Assembly (NCBI GenBank): GCA_001803165.1
Contig: MHAZ01000017.1
Span: 434,001-498,000, forward strand
From: Stygiobacter sp. RIFOXYC2_FULL_38_25
GTDB lineage: Bacteria; Bacteroidota; Ignavibacteria; Ignavibacteriales; Melioribacteraceae
DNA: 64,000 nucleotides
Direction of reading: 5' to 3'
In this document: piece after piece, positions 25,913 through 35,388 of the stretch
Position numbering within the stretch: position 1 is the first letter of the stretch
How the letters are laid out: the number at the start of each line of letters is the position of its first letter
Notes under the pieces: generated by a model
Told to the model about the DNA's origin: nothing
Seen by the model: only the letters and a program-made list of their open reading frames with translations
The model's database searches: none
Made by a program: the position numbers and the translations under genes

Positions 25913-28522
25913 ATGCTGAAAATCTACCAACAAAAAACTCTCGATGTTTTATCAAATTATTTGCATCGCTGTGCTATCTACAAAGATGTTAAACGCGCTT
26001 ACGCTGAAACTACTCTAGAAGAATTTAAACAAGAAGGTATTTATAACGATGCCGGTTTTGCAAATATTCCTTATGTGTGCTTGCGCTTACCAACCGGCGG
26101 TGGAAAAACAATATTAGCTTCTCATTCTATACCTATCGCCTGTAAAGAATTATTGGCAAGAGATTTTTCTCTTGTAATTTGGCTTGTGCCAAGCAATGCA
26201 ATTTTAGAGCAGACTTTTAATTGTCTTCAAGATAATAATCATCCATACCGTCAAGTATTGAATGAATACTTTAATGGCAATGTTGAAATTCTTAAAGTAG
26301 AAGATGCCCGCAGCATTTCCAAAGGCTCACTCCAATCAAACACAACGGTTATTATTTCTACTTTTGCTTCATGGCGTGTGGATAGAACCGAAGGCAGAAA
26401 AGTTTATGAAGAAAATGGAAATCTTTCATCTCACTTCGTAAACCTTAAGCCGGAACAGAAAGAGAAACTTGAAAAATTCAAAGAATCCAATCTGGAAATT
26501 CCTTCTTTAGCAAATGTTGTTTATCTAAACCATCCAATATTTATTATCGATGAAGCTCATAACGCAAGAACTGAACTAACATTCGAAGTTCTGAAAAGAT
26601 TAAATCCCTCATGCATAGTTGAATTCACAGCGACACCAAAAACTAAAGGAAGTGATCGAAGCAATGTTCTTTATTCTGTTTCTGCCGCAGACTTAAAAGA
26701 TGAAGACATGATCAAAATGCCTATCGAACTTTTAGCAATTCCAGATTGGCAAAAGACAATTTCTTCCGCTGTAAAAAAACAGCAAGAATTAGAACTGATT
26801 ACAAAAGAAGAAGAAAAGAATTCCGGTGAATACATTCGCCCAATAGTTTTAATTCAAGCCCAACCCGATAGACAAGCAGAAAGCACCATCAATGTAGATG
26901 AAGTTAAAAAGTATCTTCTTACCACTTTACAAATTCCTCCGGAACAAGTTGCAGTTGCAACCGGAACCGAAAGAGGAATTGAAAACAAGGATCTTCTTTC
27001 CGAAACCGAACCGATTCGTTTCATAATTACCAAACAAGCTCTTAAAGAAGGTTGGGATTGTCCATTTGCTTATATCTTTTGTTCAGTGGCAAAAGTAAAT
27101 TCAAGCAAAGATGTTGAGCAATTACTTGGTCGTGTTTTAAGAATGCCCAAAGTCCAGCGTAAAGAAAGGGAAGAGCTCAATCGCGCTTATGCTTTTGTTT
27201 CATCAGATAGTTTTATGAATACAGCAAAAAACTTAATGGATTCGCTTATCGATACTGGATTTACCTCTGTGGAAGCTTCGGAATTAATAGAGATTAGCCA
27301 AAAACAATTAAGCTTCGCTCCTTTGTTTGGCAATGCAAAGATTCCATTGTCTTCATCATTTGATGATTCAAAACTTTCTTCTGAATTAAAAAATAAAATT
27401 GTTTTTGATAAAGATGAAAAGACAATCATACTTCAAGAAACAATAACCGAATCTGAAAAAGAAGAATTAAAATCAATTGCTAAATCCGAAAGTGATAAAG
27501 AAGTAATCGAAAAAACTTTTCAAGAACTCAAATCATATTCTCATTCGGTTCAATCTCCATACAAACAAGGTAAAAAGTTTTCTGTCCCTCAGCTTCTAAT
27601 TGATTTTGATGGGGAGTGGAGACCATTTGATGATGAAGTTTTGCTTCTTGCGGATTGGAACCTATCTAAATGTGACTCCAATATTTCCGATGCTGAATTA
27701 CCAATTAAAGTTGACGCCGGGCAAAAGGGATTGATAGATGTAGATTCTCAAGGAAATGTTTACACTTACGATGCTCAAACCATTCAAGAAGAACTTACCA
27801 GTATAATCGTTTCCAGCACTATGGATAAAGATGGCTTAGTTCAATGGCTTGTCAAAGAATGTAGGCATCAATCAATTTCTTATTCACAGATTATTGTTTT
27901 TATAACCAACTGTTTGGAAAACTTAATAACCTCGCGTAATCTTTCAATCGAGCAGCTTGTTTTCATTCGTTTCAGATTAAGAGATGCATTTCGTGCAAAA
28001 ATAAAGCACCATTTTGCAGAGGGTAAGAAACATGGTTTCCAAACTTATCTTTTCTCACAACCTGGTGTAGTCAAAGAAAAGCTAAGCAGATTTTCAGTTG
28101 GTCAAGATTTCGAATTTTCCGATTCCTATTTCCCAAATAATGATTACACCGGTTCTTTTAGATTCTCACATCATTTTTATACCCGCATTGGTGAAATGAA
28201 TAATGAAGAAGCCGAATGCGCTATGAACATTGATATAAATCCAAATGTAGAATTCTGGATAAGAAATTTGGAACGGCAAGAGTTTCATTCTTTTTGGCTG
28301 CAAACTCCAACAGATAAATTCTACCCGGATTTTATTGTTAAACTGAAAGATGGAACTATTGTTATCATTGAATACAAAGGTGGTCATATTTCAGATTCTT
28401 CGGATACCAAAGAAAAAACCATGATTGGAGATTTCTATGCTGCTATAAGCAACGGCAAATGCATATTTAGAATGATAGTTAATAAAGACTGGAAAACGTT
28501 GAATTATGTCTTAAATAAATGA
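25913..28522 (+). CDS. Type III restriction enzyme, Res subunit
   Basis: An 869-residue helicase-nuclease. The ATPase motif I is LPTGGGKTI (about 63-71), motif II is IIDEAHNA, with KEGWDCPFAYIF and QLLGRVLRMP as later superfamily 2 motifs. The C-terminus has a PD-(D/E)xK nuclease site, YPDFIVKL followed by IIEYKGGH. With Mod it would form a complex that translocates on DNA and cuts at unmodified sites. It appears intact although mod is out of frame; without functional Mod, Res should be inactive because Mod gives site recognition. It begins 180 bases after dinD, following AAAGGA. Confidence 0.93.
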   Translation: MLKIYQQKTLDVLSNYLHRCAIYKDVKRAYAETTLEEFKQEGIYNDAGFANIPYVCLRLPTGGGKTILASHSIPIACKELLARDFSLVIWLVPSNAILEQTFNCLQDNNHPYRQVLNEYFNGNVEILKVEDARSISKGSLQSNTTVIISTFASWRVDRTEGRKVYEENGNLSSHFVNLKPEQKEKLEKFKESNLEIPSLANVVYLNHPIFIIDEAHNARTELTFEVLKRLNPSCIVEFTATPKTKGSDRSNVLYSVSAADLKDEDMIKMPIELLAIPDWQKTISSAVKKQQELELITKEEEKNSGEYIRPIVLIQAQPDRQAESTINVDEVKKYLLTTLQIPPEQVAVATGTERGIENKDLLSETEPIRFIITKQALKEGWDCPFAYIFCSVAKVNSSKDVEQLLGRVLRMPKVQRKEREELNRAYAFVSSDSFMNTAKNLMDSLIDTGFTSVEASELIEISQKQLSFAPLFGNAKIPLSSSFDDSKLSSELKNKIVFDKDEKTIILQETITESEKEELKSIAKSESDKEVIEKTFQELKSYSHSVQSPYKQGKKFSVPQLLIDFDGEWRPFDDEVLLLADWNLSKCDSNISDAELPIKVDAGQKGLIDVDSQGNVYTYDAQTIQEELTSIIVSSTMDKDGLVQWLVKECRHQSISYSQIIVFITNCLENLITSRNLSIEQLVFIRFRLRDAFRAKIKHHFAEGKKHGFQTYLFSQPGVVKEKLSRFSVGQDFEFSDSYFPNNDYTGSFRFSHHFYTRIGEMNNEEAECAMNIDINPNVEFWIRNLERQEFHSFWLQTPTDKFYPDFIVKLKDGTIVIIEYKGGHISDSSDTKEKTMIGDFYAAISNGKCIFRMIVNKDWKTLNYVLNK

Positions 28523-28534
28523 TGAATGATCATG

Positions 28535-28698
28535 TTATTTCATCAAGCCCAAAAGCGTCTTCACATTCTCTAAATCTTCTAACTGCCTTTTACCTTTCTG
28601 CTTTTCAAGAAACACTGCAACTTTTTCAAACTAATAATATTGGTAAATCATTTCAAGTTAGTTTCACTTTTACAAAGTGATCGTTGTGGTCAGCGCAG
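28535..28698 (-). pseudogene. Decayed 3' fragment of an endonuclease IV gene
   Basis: Read on the minus strand, the last part translates as KVAVFLEKQKGKRQLEDL then ENVKTLLGLMK-stop. This matches the C-terminus of the intact endonuclease IV at 29743 (KVAMILETPKGKEQLEDL then ENVKTLLSLCK). Upstream, ADHNDHF corresponds to VDRHDHIG, followed by frame-breaking indels. The similarity begins next to the stop codon of the kinase gene and ends at the shared stop. It is a relic of a second nfo copy, now lying on the far side of the kinase gene. Confidence 0.85.
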
Positions 28699-29721
28699 TT
28701 ACCTGCTAAATGGATTAAGCTGTTTATTAGTAGGCTCTTCTTTTCCGAAGTGTGTTATCTTCACATTTTTAACGACTAAAAAGCAAATTAGTATTGTAAG
28801 CAATATGAGGATGATTTTTAAAAACACATAATTTGATTTGGCTTTCCTAGTAGCTGCTTTTGTTTCGTGCTGCGGTAAATAGTTAGGGTAGAAATTTAGA
28901 GACGGAATTGAATCGAGTCTTTTAATTAAAACTTCACAACTCTTGGGACGGTCCCTAGGTTGTTTTTGTAATGAATCGTTTACTAGACTAATAAAAGATT
29001 GGGGAAGATCGGAACGCCAATTTTCAAGAGGCGCATGAACATCCATTATATGTGCTTGCAATACTTTAAAGTCGTTTGGCAGATAAAATGGCGGGTAGCC
29101 GGTAACCATCTCGTAAGCAGTGCAGCCAATTGAATAGATATCGGAATGGTGCGACAGATGCTCTCCTTTGATTTGCTCCGGACTCATATAAAACGCTGTA
29201 CCAATGATATTTGAGGCAGTGCTGTTGGGTCTTGAATCGGAGAAAGATTTTGCAATTCCGAAGTCCGCAATTTTAACTACACCATCTTTTCTAATAATAA
29301 TATTGGAAGGTTTAATATCGCGGTGGACGAAGCCAAATGAATGAGCAAAATTCAAACCTGCTAATGCCTGTCTCAGAATTTCTTTCGTCTTTGCAAAATC
29401 TAATCGAGAACATCTTTTTAGTAATTGGCTTAGACTCTCACCCTCAACATATTCCATAACAATCCCTACAGAAGAGGAGATTTTAATCAAATCCAAAACT
29501 GCGATAATGTTGGGATGCAAAAGCTTTGCCTGATTTCTAGCTTCTTTCTTAAATCTCTGAAGTGAAATTAGAGAATGGCTGATTCTTGGATGGATAACTT
29601 TGATGGCAACAAAACGGTCCAGCTTTTGATCATAAGCTTTGTAAACAAACGCCATTCCGCCTTCACCTATAATCGAAATAAAGTTGAAGCCGTCAATCGT
29701 TTTCCCAATCAGTTCATTCAT
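28699..29721 (-). CDS. Membrane-anchored serine/threonine protein kinase (PknB type)
   Basis: A 340-residue Hanks-type kinase. Gly loop IGEGGMAFVY (18-27), Lys41 in FVAIKVI, catalytic HRDIKPSN (133-140), DFG (153-155) and SPEQIKGE (180-187) are all present, so it should be active. One membrane helix (about 301-320, FLKIILILLTILICFLVV) is followed by a short Lys-rich external tail, with no PASTA or other sensor domain. It is 21 bases downstream of endonuclease IV in the same direction and probably shares its transcript. The decayed endonuclease fragment follows immediately after its stop. Substrates unknown. Confidence 0.92.
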   Translation of the reverse strand: MNELIGKTIDGFNFISIIGEGGMAFVYKAYDQKLDRFVAIKVIHPRISHSLISLQRFKKEARNQAKLLHPNIIAVLDLIKISSSVGIVMEYVEGESLSQLLKRCSRLDFAKTKEILRQALAGLNFAHSFGFVHRDIKPSNIIIRKDGVVKIADFGIAKSFSDSRPNSTASNIIGTAFYMSPEQIKGEHLSHHSDIYSIGCTAYEMVTGYPPFYLPNDFKVLQAHIMDVHAPLENWRSDLPQSFISLVNDSLQKQPRDRPKSCEVLIKRLDSIPSLNFYPNYLPQHETKAATRKAKSNYVFLKIILILLTILICFLVVKNVKITHFGKEEPTNKQLNPFSR

Positions 29722-29742
29722 ACAAACATTCTTTTTAAAACA

Positions 29743-30594
29743 TTATTTACAAAGACTCAAAAGCGTTTTCACGTTTTCTAAATCTTCAAGCTGCTCTTTG
29801 CCTTTCGGCGTTTCAAGAATCATTGCAACTTTTTCAAGCTTCTTGTCATTCATTATATTGGTAAAACCCTCCAAGCCAATTTCACCTTTGCCAATATGAT
29901 CATGGCGGTCAACGCGGCTTCCAAGCGCTTTCTTGCTGTCGTTCATGTGAATACATTTTAGCAAATCTAATCCAATCACGTCGTCAAATTCTTTCATAAC
30001 TTTTTTGTACTGCTTTGGGTCTTTGATGTCATATCCGGCAGCGTAAATATGCGCCGTATCTATACAGACGCACATTCTTTCCTTTTCATCCACAAGCTCA
30101 ATAATTTTAGCAAGCTGTTCAAACTTATATCCAATGGCGTTTCCTTGTCCCGCTGTTGCTTCCAACATACTTTTAACTTTATAACCTTTCGTCTGCTGAT
30201 GAACTATGTTTAGCGACTCGGCGATTTTTTTAATTCCTTCTTCTTCGCCTGCACCGCCGTGAGAGCCGGGATGAAAATTCATAAAGGGAACTCCAAGAAT
30301 TTCGCATCGGTCAAGTTCATCTTTAAACGCGATTAATGATTTTTCCAAGTTCTCCGGGATGACTGCACAAAGATTAATCAAATATGAATCGTGAGAGACT
30401 ACGACTTTTACATTTGATTGAGCAAGCTTCTCTCTAAATTCAGTTATCTCTTTTCCCGAGAGCGGTTTTGAAGTCCAGCGGTTATTGTTTCTTGTGAATA
30501 TTTGAATTGCAGTAAAGCCAAATTCATCTGCTTTCGAAATAGCGGAACCGACCCCGCCTTCAACAAAAACGTGAGCGCCGAGTAGATGTTTCAT
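29743..30594 (-). CDS. nfo: Endonuclease IV (apurinic/apyrimidinic endonuclease)
   Basis: A 283-residue member of the AP endonuclease 2 family, which cuts DNA 5' of abasic sites during base excision repair. Family features include LLGAHVFVEGGVGSAISKA, FMNFHPGSHGGAGEEEG, CIDTAHIYAAGYD, IHMNDSKKALGSRVDRHDHI and LETPKGKEQ, which supply the three-zinc-site His, Asp and Glu ligands. The ATG at 30594 is preferred over one at 30609 because GAAGAGGGA lies just ahead of it. Kinase gene follows downstream; a broken partial copy of this gene lies beyond the kinase. Confidence 0.95.
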   Translation of the reverse strand: MKHLLGAHVFVEGGVGSAISKADEFGFTAIQIFTRNNNRWTSKPLSGKEITEFREKLAQSNVKVVVSHDSYLINLCAVIPENLEKSLIAFKDELDRCEILGVPFMNFHPGSHGGAGEEEGIKKIAESLNIVHQQTKGYKVKSMLEATAGQGNAIGYKFEQLAKIIELVDEKERMCVCIDTAHIYAAGYDIKDPKQYKKVMKEFDDVIGLDLLKCIHMNDSKKALGSRVDRHDHIGKGEIGLEGFTNIMNDKKLEKVAMILETPKGKEQLEDLENVKTLLSLCK

Positions 30595-30774
30595 TTGTCC
30601 CTCTTCCATTCTTTTTGATTTTTCTTGATCATGATCTTACTCTTATCTTAATCTTAATCTATTCTTAACATGTAAAACTACTTTCAAGTTCAAGAAGTTA
30701 GCTTTCGATCAAGTTTATTATAAACAATCTTGATTGTATAATTGCGTACACAATTTATTGTTTGGAAAGTAAAC

Positions 30775-31653
30775 ATGAAAATCTTTATTACCGGCGGCAG
30801 CGGTTTAATTGGTCAATATCTTAATGTTGGGTTAAGCAAATCTCACGAAATTCTGACCCAATATTACAAACACATAGGGAATTGCGGCGATTACAACTCA
30901 GTTCAGTTCGCTATAAATGATTACAAAACACTTGAAAGTACATTCAAAACTTTCAACCCGGAAATTGTAATTCACACAGCGGCAATTTCAAACGCAGAAA
31001 GAGCAGACAAACTTCCTGCTGACGAAGTTTATGATGTAAATGTTAACGCTACAAAATATATAGCTGAGTTGTGCAATACTCACAATGCTAAACTAATTTA
31101 CACTTCTTCAGATTTGGTTTACGCCGGATACCGGGGATCATATTTAACGGAAGAATCAAAGCTGATTCCAATTTCTTTATACGCTGAAACAAAACTAATG
31201 GGAGAAGTGAAAGTCCGGGAAACATTGACTAATCATATTATTCTAAGAGTGGCTTTGCAATTTGGCTTCGGACTCAATCATTCCCGTTCTCATTTCCAGT
31301 TTATTTATGATGAACTAAAAAATGAAAGAAAAGTAAAATTGTTCTCTGATCAATATCGCTCTGTACTTTCCCTAAAGGAATCAGCAAGGATGATTGCAGA
31401 ACTAATAACTAAAGATGTAAGCGGAGAGATGCTAAACTTTGGCGGGACGGAGAGAGTTTCTCGTTATGATCTCGGCAAAGAAATTTGCCGTGTTTGCAAC
31501 TTCGATGAAAGCTTAATTGAACCGGTTACAATGGAAAGGGTTAATGCAACTTATAAAGTTGCAGATGTCTCGATGAACATTGATAAATTAAAAAAACTCG
31601 GTATCGAGCCCAAATCACTCGGCGATTCAATGCAAGAATTATTAACAAGATAA
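30775..31653 (+). CDS. SDR-family sugar nucleotide reductase-like protein (RmlD-like)
   Basis: A 293-residue extended short-chain dehydrogenase. Rossmann motif GGSGLIG is at the N-terminus (about 7-13) and the catalytic YxxxK is in SLYAETKLMGE. The overall pattern (TAAISNAERADKLP, SSDLVYAG, substrate loops FGGTERVSRYDLGKE) is like dTDP-4-dehydrorhamnose reductase (RmlD/RfbD). No other rml genes are near, so the exact sugar is unproven. ATG 30775 is used because GGAAAG precedes it and the Rossmann strand begins at once; an upstream start at 30742 would add an unlikely leader. Confidence 0.82.
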   Translation: MKIFITGGSGLIGQYLNVGLSKSHEILTQYYKHIGNCGDYNSVQFAINDYKTLESTFKTFNPEIVIHTAAISNAERADKLPADEVYDVNVNATKYIAELCNTHNAKLIYTSSDLVYAGYRGSYLTEESKLIPISLYAETKLMGEVKVRETLTNHIILRVALQFGFGLNHSRSHFQFIYDELKNERKVKLFSDQYRSVLSLKESARMIAELITKDVSGEMLNFGGTERVSRYDLGKEICRVCNFDESLIEPVTMERVNATYKVADVSMNIDKLKKLGIEPKSLGDSMQELLTR

Positions 31654-31679
31654 AGATGAGATTCTCACGAAGGTAGATA

Positions 31680-31772
31680 TCGCATAATTAATATTTTGAT
31701 AGTAAATAGACCGCAGATGACGCGGATTTAACAGATTAACACTGATATATTTTTGATTCATTAATTATGCGA
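31680..31772. repeat. Inverted-repeat-bounded dispersed element
   Basis: TCGCATAATTAAT (31680-31692) and its inverse ATTAATTATGCGA (31760-31772) bound a 93-bp segment containing GACCGCAGATGACGCGGATT and TTAACAGATTAACACTGAT. The inner sequence is of the same family as the arms around the GxxExxY gene at 51838-52316 (ACGCAGATTTAACAGAT). Confidence 0.65.
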
Positions 31773-31797
31773 CAGCTGCCGAAGTGATGCCTTTGGC

Positions 31798-31825
31798 ATT
31801 CTTCCGCCGTTGGCGGAATCAGAAT
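31798..31825. repeat. Palindromic repeat at gatB 3' end
   Basis: ATTCTTCCGCC pairs with GGCGGAATCAGAAT around GTT. It shares the CATTCTGA/TCAGAATG end with the element at 37463-37562. It lies 9 bases past the gatB stop and might help end that transcript, though no T tract follows. Confidence 0.6.
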
Positions 31826-31833
31826 GACAAAGA

Positions 31834-33276
31834 TTATCTTCGTTCTTCCAGTTTCTTTTTCAGCAATTCATTAACAATCTGCGGATTAGCTTTGCCTTTG
31901 GTTTCCCGCATAATCTGTCCTACAAAAAATCCAATAGCCTTTTCTTTGCCGCCAAGGTAATCTTGTACATCTTTTGGGTTGGCATCAAGAATTTTTGTGA
32001 TTGCACTTTCTAATTCTGAAGTGTCGGAAATCTGAACGAGGTTTTTCTCCTTAACAATTACTTCCGGATCTTTTTCGCTTAAAATCATTTCCGGAAAAAC
32101 TTCTTTAGCAATTTTACCGCTGATAGTATTCTTACTTATAAGAGAAACAAGCTTACCAAGATTCTGAGGCGTAACAGAAAAATCTTTAACGGAAATCTTT
32201 TGTTCGTTTACAGTTTTTAGCACATCGGTCATAACCCAATTGCTTGCGGTTTTGTAATCATCGGTTTCTGTTAAAACTTGTTCGTAATAATCTGCAAGCT
32301 CACGGGACGAGGTTAGTATCTGCGCATCGTAAACCGGCAATTTGTACTGAGATACAAAACGTTCTCTGCGAGCATCCGGTAATTCCGGAAGAGATGAAAG
32401 AATTTCGTTACGCCATTTTTCATCAACAATAACGGGCATCAAATCGGGGTCGGGGAAGTAACGGTAATCATGCGCTTCTTCTTTTGTCCTCATAGGAAAT
32501 ATTTGGTTTAACTCAGCGTTCCAGAGCAGTGTCTGCTGGATTATCTTTCCGCCATCTTCAATTATATCAATCTGTCTTTCAATCTCATACTCAATTGCTT
32601 TTTCAACGTTACGGAAGCTGTTCATGTTTTTCACTTCGGCTTTAGTTCCAAGCTTGGTTTCACCTTTTAAGCGGATGCTTATGTTAGCATCGCAGCGAAG
32701 TGAACCTTCTTCCATGTTGCCATCACAAATGCCAAGATAAAGAAGCACTTGTTTTAATTTGTTAAGGTATAGAACCGCTTCTTCGGCGCTTCTCATATCC
32801 GGCTCACTAACAATCTCCATCAGCGGTGTTCCGGTACGGTTCAAATCAATCATTGTATCATCGCCTAAATCATGGATTGATTTGCCCGCATCTTCTTCCA
32901 TGTGAATTCTTGTAACGCCAATATCTTTTTTTGAACCATCCTTAAATTCAATCGTAACTTTTCCAAATTCACAAATTGGTTCTTCGTACTGAGAGATTTG
33001 ATAACCTTTCGGCAAATCGGGATAGAAATAATTCTTTCTGGCAAAAACAGATTTTTCGTTGATGCGGCAGTCCGTCGCGAGTCCCATTAAGACAGTGTAT
33101 TCAACCACTTTTTTGTTTAGAACCGGAAGGACTCCGGGATGACCGAGACACACCGGACATACATTTGAATTTGGCAATGAACCAAATTTAGTTGAGCATC
33201 CGCAAAATATTTTTGTATCTGTTAGCAACTGAGCGTGAACTTCAAGCCCAATTACCGCTTCGTACTTTGGATTCAT
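31834..33276 (-). CDS. gatB: Aspartyl/glutamyl-tRNA amidotransferase subunit B
   Basis: A 480-residue full-length GatB. It opens with [13 protein letters not shown], has the zinc-type cysteines [10 protein letters not shown] and CPVCLGHPG, the kinase core ([27 protein letters not shown]) and ends with the YqeY-like tail domain ([17 protein letters not shown]). With GatA and GatC it converts Glu-tRNA(Gln) or Asp-tRNA(Asn) to the amide. gatC is 25 kb away at 58179; gatA is not in the window. Confidence 0.97.
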   Translation of the reverse strand: MNPKYEAVIGLEVHAQLLTDTKIFCGCSTKFGSLPNSNVCPVCLGHPGVLPVLNKKVVEYTVLMGLATDCRINEKSVFARKNYFYPDLPKGYQISQYEEPICEFGKVTIEFKDGSKKDIGVTRIHMEEDAGKSIHDLGDDTMIDLNRTGTPLMEIVSEPDMRSAEEAVLYLNKLKQVLLYLGICDGNMEEGSLRCDANISIRLKGETKLGTKAEVKNMNSFRNVEKAIEYEIERQIDIIEDGGKIIQQTLLWNAELNQIFPMRTKEEAHDYRYFPDPDLMPVIVDEKWRNEILSSLPELPDARRERFVSQYKLPVYDAQILTSSRELADYYEQVLTETDDYKTASNWVMTDVLKTVNEQKISVKDFSVTPQNLGKLVSLISKNTISGKIAKEVFPEMILSEKDPEVIVKEKNLVQISDTSELESAITKILDANPKDVQDYLGGKEKAIGFFVGQIMRETKGKANPQIVNELLKKKLEERR

Positions 33277-33348
33277 AATAGAATTGTAGATTTGTTGCGG
33301 CGAATATAATTATTTCCGAAAGGGAAACGAAGCACCGCCAAATAATTA

Positions 33349-34461
33349 TCAGTTCCCGCCACCCTGGTCGTGGCATTCGCCAACATCTTTGCCTACTACT
33401 TTTACATTTTCTTGAAGCTCTACAACAGCAGCCTCGTTCCATGTGCTTCCGTTTAGAATTTCGAAAATGTATCTCGTTCCACTTATCTGGTAATATAATT
33501 GTTTCTTTTGCCCGCCTGCTATGCGTGTAACAACTAAAGTTCGTTTCATGGTCGAAGATAAATCTTGCCCGATTTGTGCGGTTAAAATATTTGCCGGTAA
33601 GGTGGTAGATACAATTTTAGCTCCAAGTGTTACTTCGTAAACTGCTTTGTCGGAACGGCAGTCTGCTATAGCGGATGTCGGTTTTAACGAATCATTATAA
33701 GCGACAGTTCGGTATCTGATGTTTTGAAGCGGTACGTAAAAATAAACGTAACTAAAATGATTGAGTGGAACTGTTACTGAGTTACCTGAACTTGTTACAC
33801 CGGAAAGTTCTTCATTACCACTGGACGTAATTGAAACTGCTTTTATGATGGATGGATTGATTCCTGAAATGCCTACCGGAACTTGAAGAGTTGCCTGCGA
33901 AGTAAAGTTTAAACCATTTGGCTCCAGAGATAACGCTTCAATAATAAATCGGTCATTCATTTGAACCGGAATTCCCGAGCCGAGAACTTGTGTAATGCTT
34001 ATGTCCGTATTCTGCGAAAGAGCATTCGCCGGAATTTGTAACACACGGTTGGTGTTTAAACCAACTGTTCCGCCGGTAGCGGCATTAATTGTAACGGGAG
34101 CTTCTTTCTTAAAAAGTTTTAACGAAATAAAAGTGGAGACATCTTTCTTGATTACAATAGTTCTTGTTATGCCAATATAACCGGCTTTATTAGCCGTTAA
34201 TTGGTAAGAGCCAACATTAATTTCGGCACCATAATTAAAATTACCATTTGCATCAGTCTGTTTTGTTACGCCATTCAAACTAACATTCACACCGGAAAGC
34301 GCTCCGCCGGTTGCTTCCTCCGAAACAATTCCGTTGATGACAGCAGCATCAGCACTGCTGGTTTTAGTTTCGTCGGTGGGGTTTTCTTTTTGTAAATCAC
34401 AGCTTATAACGGCGAGAAGCGTTAAAGTAAGAAGTACGAAAAATCTAATTTCATTCTTCAT
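33349..34461 (-). CDS. Lipoprotein with carboxypeptidase-regulatory-like domain
   Basis: A 370-residue exported protein. The start at 34461 puts MKNEIRFF directly before a lipoprotein signal with lipobox-like LLAVISC. Residues about 35-110 form a carboxypeptidase D regulatory-like beta-sandwich (INGIVSEEATGGALSGVNVS and NVGSYQLTANKAGYIG). The remainder (about 120-310) is beta-rich and unassigned, with GGTVGLNTNRVLQIPANAL resembling ZU5-like segments. The C-terminus has a Gly-rich end after ECHDQ. It probably sits on the outer or inner membrane facing the periplasm. Function unknown. The frame extends 11 codons upstream, but without the lipoprotein signature at its start. Confidence 0.75.
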   Translation of the reverse strand: MKNEIRFFVLLTLTLLAVISCDLQKENPTDETKTSSADAAVINGIVSEEATGGALSGVNVSLNGVTKQTDANGNFNYGAEINVGSYQLTANKAGYIGITRTIVIKKDVSTFISLKLFKKEAPVTINAATGGTVGLNTNRVLQIPANALSQNTDISITQVLGSGIPVQMNDRFIIEALSLEPNGLNFTSQATLQVPVGISGINPSIIKAVSITSSGNEELSGVTSSGNSVTVPLNHFSYVYFYVPLQNIRYRTVAYNDSLKPTSAIADCRSDKAVYEVTLGAKIVSTTLPANILTAQIGQDLSSTMKRTLVVTRIAGGQKKQLYYQISGTRYIFEILNGSTWNEAAVVELQENVKVVGKDVGECHDQGGGN

Positions 34462-34466
34462 GGCTG

Positions 34467-34474
34467 CAAAGATA
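34467..34474 (-). promoter_or_regulatory. Candidate -7 box very close to lipoprotein start
   Basis: On the minus strand TATCTTTG fits the TAnnTTTG consensus only five bases before the ATG at 34461. If used, transcription would start at or next to the start codon, giving a leaderless message. A TTG lies 17 bases upstream, slightly close for the usual spacing. Confidence 0.3.
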
Positions 34475-34585
34475 TTTGTTAGGGTTATTAGCAATATACC
34501 CTAATTTTTTACAATTCCGAATATTAAAGTGTTGTTTACTTTTAACCTCAATTTCCTCATCTTTGAAAAAATATTTGAGGGTTCA

Positions 34586-35308
34586 ATGAATTTAGATGTT
34601 TTGGTTTTTGCCGCTCATCCCGATGATGCGGAACTTTCTATGGGCGGAACAATTGCTAAACTTGCAATGCGCGGTTATAAAGTTGGAATTATAGATTTAA
34701 CTAAGGGGGAACTTGGCACACGTGGAAATGCCGAAACAAGAAAGCTCGAAGCTGAGAAAGCTTCGGAAATACTATCTGTTGCTCATCGCGAGAATCTTGG
34801 CTTGAAAGACGGTTCAATAAAATTCAATGATGATTATTTGAAAAAAATCATCGTGAAAATTAGAAAGCATCAACCAAAACTTATTTTCGCACCTTACTTC
34901 AACGACCGCCATCCTGATCATATTGGCGCTAGCCAGCTTGTTAAAGAAGCATTTTTCTTTTCGGGCTTGCCTAAGATTGAAACAGAAGACAATGAACGGA
35001 TACAAATTCCTTACCGTCCGCAGAAACTTTTTTATTACATGCAGACTTACGAATTCAAACCTTCTTTCATTTATGATATAAGCGAAACTTTTGAAAATAA
35101 AATGAAAGCGGTCTTTGCTTACGGCACTCAGTTTCATAATCCGGAAAGTAAAGAGCCGGAGACGTTTATCAGTCAGCCAATTTTTATTCAGTTTCTTGAA
35201 GCGCGGGCAAAATATTTTGGTTTTAAAATTGGCAAGAATTACGGCGAAGCATTCTTTAGCGAAGAAGAACTGGAATTAGATATTTCCGGTTTGCTGAAAA
35301 AGAAATAA
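34586..35308 (+). CDS. bshB1: Bacillithiol biosynthesis deacetylase BshB1
   Basis: A 240-residue LmbE/PIG-L family zinc deacetylase. It starts NLDVLVFAAHPDDAELSMGG, containing the zinc motif AHPDD, and shows TKGELGTRGNAETRKLEA, LGLKDGSI and NDRHPDHIGAS, the pattern of BshB1, which removes acetyl from GlcNAc-malate in bacillithiol synthesis. The ATG at 34586 follows TTGAGGG; an earlier in-frame ATG at 34529 would add an unrelated leader. bshA and bshC are not in the window. Bacillithiol is known from Firmicutes, Bacteroidota and Chlorobi relatives, in keeping with the rest of the window. Confidence 0.93.
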   Translation: MNLDVLVFAAHPDDAELSMGGTIAKLAMRGYKVGIIDLTKGELGTRGNAETRKLEAEKASEILSVAHRENLGLKDGSIKFNDDYLKKIIVKIRKHQPKLIFAPYFNDRHPDHIGASQLVKEAFFFSGLPKIETEDNERIQIPYRPQKLFYYMQTYEFKPSFIYDISETFENKMKAVFAYGTQFHNPESKEPETFISQPIFIQFLEARAKYFGFKIGKNYGEAFFSEEELELDISGLLKKK

Positions 35309-35325
35309 ACCAGTTCTGAATTGTT

Positions 35326-35369
35326 AATAAACCGTTGTCCGAAGGACTCCTTGGGAGAAACGGTTTATT
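35326..35369. repeat. Hairpin after bshB1
   Basis: AATAAACCGTT pairs with AACGGTTTATT (11 bp). The loop carries GTCCGAAGGACTCCTT, which recurs in reverse orientation at 37530-37545. It may also slow transcription out of bshB1. Confidence 0.65.
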
Positions 35370-35388
35370 CTAGATTAACAGATTCAGT

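Noticed and set aside
28640-28831. 63-codon plus-strand ORF over the kinase 3' end
   Set aside because: It is antisense to the kinase and to the endonuclease IV relic, which explain the sequence fully.
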